Shown one piece after another: positions 4,335 to 5,515 of a DNA stretch of 5,515 nt. The position numbers and the translations under genes are program-made. The DNA is taken from contig JAITNR010000139.1 in NCBI GenBank assembly GCA_031290375.1, positions 1 to 5,515 of the forward strand, in the 5' to 3' direction. Positions within the stretch are counted from its first letter, which is position 1, and the number at the start of each line of letters is the position of its first letter. The notes under the pieces are model-generated. The model had not been told where the DNA came from. It saw only the letters and a program-made list of their open reading frames with translations, and did no database searches. The DNA comes from Prevotellaceae bacterium (GTDB lineage: Bacteria; Bacteroidota; Bacteroidia; Bacteroidales; Paludibacteraceae).

Positions 4335-5515
4335 ATGACAAAAATAATTACATACGGCACTTTCGATTTGTTCCACGCGGGGCACAAAAATTTGTTGCGA
4401 AGAGCAAAAGAGCTCGGCGACTATCTGATTGTAGGTGTTACTGCCGAACGCTACGACCACGAACGAGGCAAACTCAATGTACATAATTCGTTGATAACCA
4501 GAATAGAAGACGTGCACAAATCGGGCTACGCCGATGAGGTAATCGTAGAAGAATATGAGGGGCAAAAAATTGAGGATATTCTACGTTACGGTGTTGATAT
4601 TTTTGCTATCGGCTCGGACTGGACTGGAAAATTCGATTATCTGAACGAATTTTGCAAAGTGGTTTATTTGGAGCGTACCAAAGGTATTTCGAGTACTCAG
4701 CTTCGCACTGAAAAACAGCAAATAGTCGAACTTGGCATCATCGGCACAGGGCGGATAGCCAATCGGTTTATCCCTGAAACCAAATATGTGAGCGGAATTA
4801 GTGTAAAAGGCGTTTTCAATCCTAACACAAAATCGGCAAAAGCATTTTGCGAACAGCACGAATTGGCATTTTATACATCTGACTTTGAAAAATTTACATC
4901 TGATATTGCTGCCGTTTATATTGCCTCACCGCATTTAACTCATTACGATTATATAAAAAAATGTTTGGAAAAAGGGATTCACGTGCTTTGCGAAAAACCG
5001 ATGGTGCTTGCAAAAAACGAGGCTATTGAACTTTATGCTTTGGCTAAAGAGAAAAATCTTGTGCTGTTGGAGGCAATAAAAACTGCCTATTGTCCCGGAT
5101 TTACGCATTTGATTTCGTTGATAAAAAGCGGTGTGATAGGCGAAATAAAAGATGTAGATGCCTCATTTACAAAGCTTATACAAGGTGATTTGCGAGAACT
5201 GGACAATGAAGAAATGGGCGGCAGTATGACGGAACTTGCCTCTTACGTACTGTTGCCGATAGTCAAATTTCTGGGCACCAACTACAGGGAAATCCTGTTT
5301 TTGCCTTATATGAAAGGCGATATTGACCTTTTTACGCGTGGAGTGTTGCGTTACGATAATGCTTCGGCTTCGTTCAAGGTAGGGCTCGGCGTAAAAACCG
5401 AAAGCGATTTAATTATCAGTGGCACAAAGGGTTACGCATACATTCCTGCGCCTTGGTGGAAAACCGAATATTTTGAACTGCGTTTTGAAGATGCCAACCA
5501 AACAAAAAAATATTT
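4335..5515 (+). CDS. Cytidylyltransferase / Gfo-Idh-MocA oxidoreductase fusion (3' end cut)
   Basis: The frame is open from the ATG at 4335 to the right edge (393 codons plus 2 nt). Residues 1-125 form a TagD-like glycerol-3-phosphate cytidylyltransferase: YGTFDLFHAGH with the HxGH nucleotide motif at 14-17, R56 in the position of the conserved TagD Arg, SDWTGKFD (94-101), and RTKGISSTQLR (114-124). All key elements remain, so CTP-dependent CDP-polyol or CDP-glycerol formation is likely. After a short linker, residues 131-393 are a Gfo/Idh/MocA NAD(P)-dependent oxidoreductase: GIIGTG (134-139), ASPHLTHYD (197-205) and CEKPM with the conserved Lys at 221. In the usual GGxLLDxGxY-like active-site stretch it reads GGSMTELASY (295-304), with Glu for Asp and Ala for Gly. 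About 60-70 C-terminal residues are expected beyond the edge. The start gives a TagD N-terminus of normal length, 26 nt after the SDR remnant. A role in making an activated sugar alcohol for a surface glycan is inference; the substrate is unknown. Confidence 0.88.
   Translation, partial: MTKIITYGTFDLFHAGHKNLLRRAKELGDYLIVGVTAERYDHERGKLNVHNSLITRIEDVHKSGYADEVIVEEYEGQKIEDILRYGVDIFAIGSDWTGKFDYLNEFCKVVYLERTKGISSTQLRTEKQQIVELGIIGTGRIANRFIPETKYVSGISVKGVFNPNTKSAKAFCEQHELAFYTSDFEKFTSDIAAVYIASPHLTHYDYIKKCLEKGIHVLCEKPMVLAKNEAIELYALAKEKNLVLLEAIKTAYCPGFTHLISLIKSGVIGEIKDVDASFTKLIQGDLRELDNEEMGGSMTELASYVLLPIVKFLGTNYREILFLPYMKGDIDLFTRGVLRYDNASASFKVGLGVKTESDLIISGTKGYAYIPAPWWKTEYFELRFEDANQTKKY

Noticed and set aside
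4293..4859. Two minus-strand frames of about 90 codons opposite the TagD-like domain
   Set aside because: The plus-strand frame carries all TagD motifs across this interval; the minus frames are by-products.
1..5515. CRISPR array, tRNA, rRNA, insertion sequence or phage genes
   Set aside because: No regularly spaced repeats, tRNA-like cloverleaf, transposase motif or integrase motif was seen.

Overview
The window looks like a chromosomal segment of an anaerobic, amino-acid-fermenting member of the Bacteroidota. Three things support this: AT-rich DNA with A-rich leaders instead of clear Shine-Dalgarno sequences, several TAnnTTTG motifs (the -7 element of Bacteroidota promoters) ahead of genes, and a protein with the GIHSPFVF and 'DIH...GIVF' signatures of a methyltransferase-like family that I associate with this phylum. 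Genus cannot be fixed from the sequence. All convincing genes are on the + strand.

Layout. 1-406 is non-coding and holds two candidate promoters pointing in opposite directions. 407-1450 is L-erythro-3,5-diaminohexanoate dehydrogenase (kdd) of lysine fermentation, standing alone and closed by a perfect 25-bp stem-loop terminator (1515-1568). 1569-1714 is a spacer containing a possible gene relic with a Cys/His cluster. About 1741-2331 is a small, very AT-rich, divergent methyltransferase-like protein directly behind a TAACTTTG promoter element. 2375-2887 is an ATP:cob(I)alamin adenosyltransferase, followed after 16 nt by purC (2904-3629). 3630-4011 is a 382-bp spacer with a promoter element at its right end. 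4012-4308 is a short-chain dehydrogenase/reductase (SDR) that has lost its middle, including the active site, while keeping both ends in frame. 4335 to the right edge is a two-domain fusion of a TagD-like glycerol-3-phosphate cytidylyltransferase and a Gfo/Idh/MocA oxidoreductase, cut off by the window end.

How the genes fit together. Kdd oxidises the product of lysine 2,3-aminomutase and the adenosylcobalamin-dependent lysine 5,6-aminomutase, and the adenosyltransferase makes adenosylcobalamin. The two genes are therefore metabolically compatible, though they lie in separate transcription units and other cobalamin enzymes could be the real client. The SDR remnant and the cytidylyltransferase-oxidoreductase form a separate two-gene unit that probably belongs to synthesis of a CDP-activated polyol for a surface glycan. 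purC is housekeeping. The most unusual items are the fusion protein, the internally deleted SDR in front of it, and the degenerate methyltransferase-like gene.
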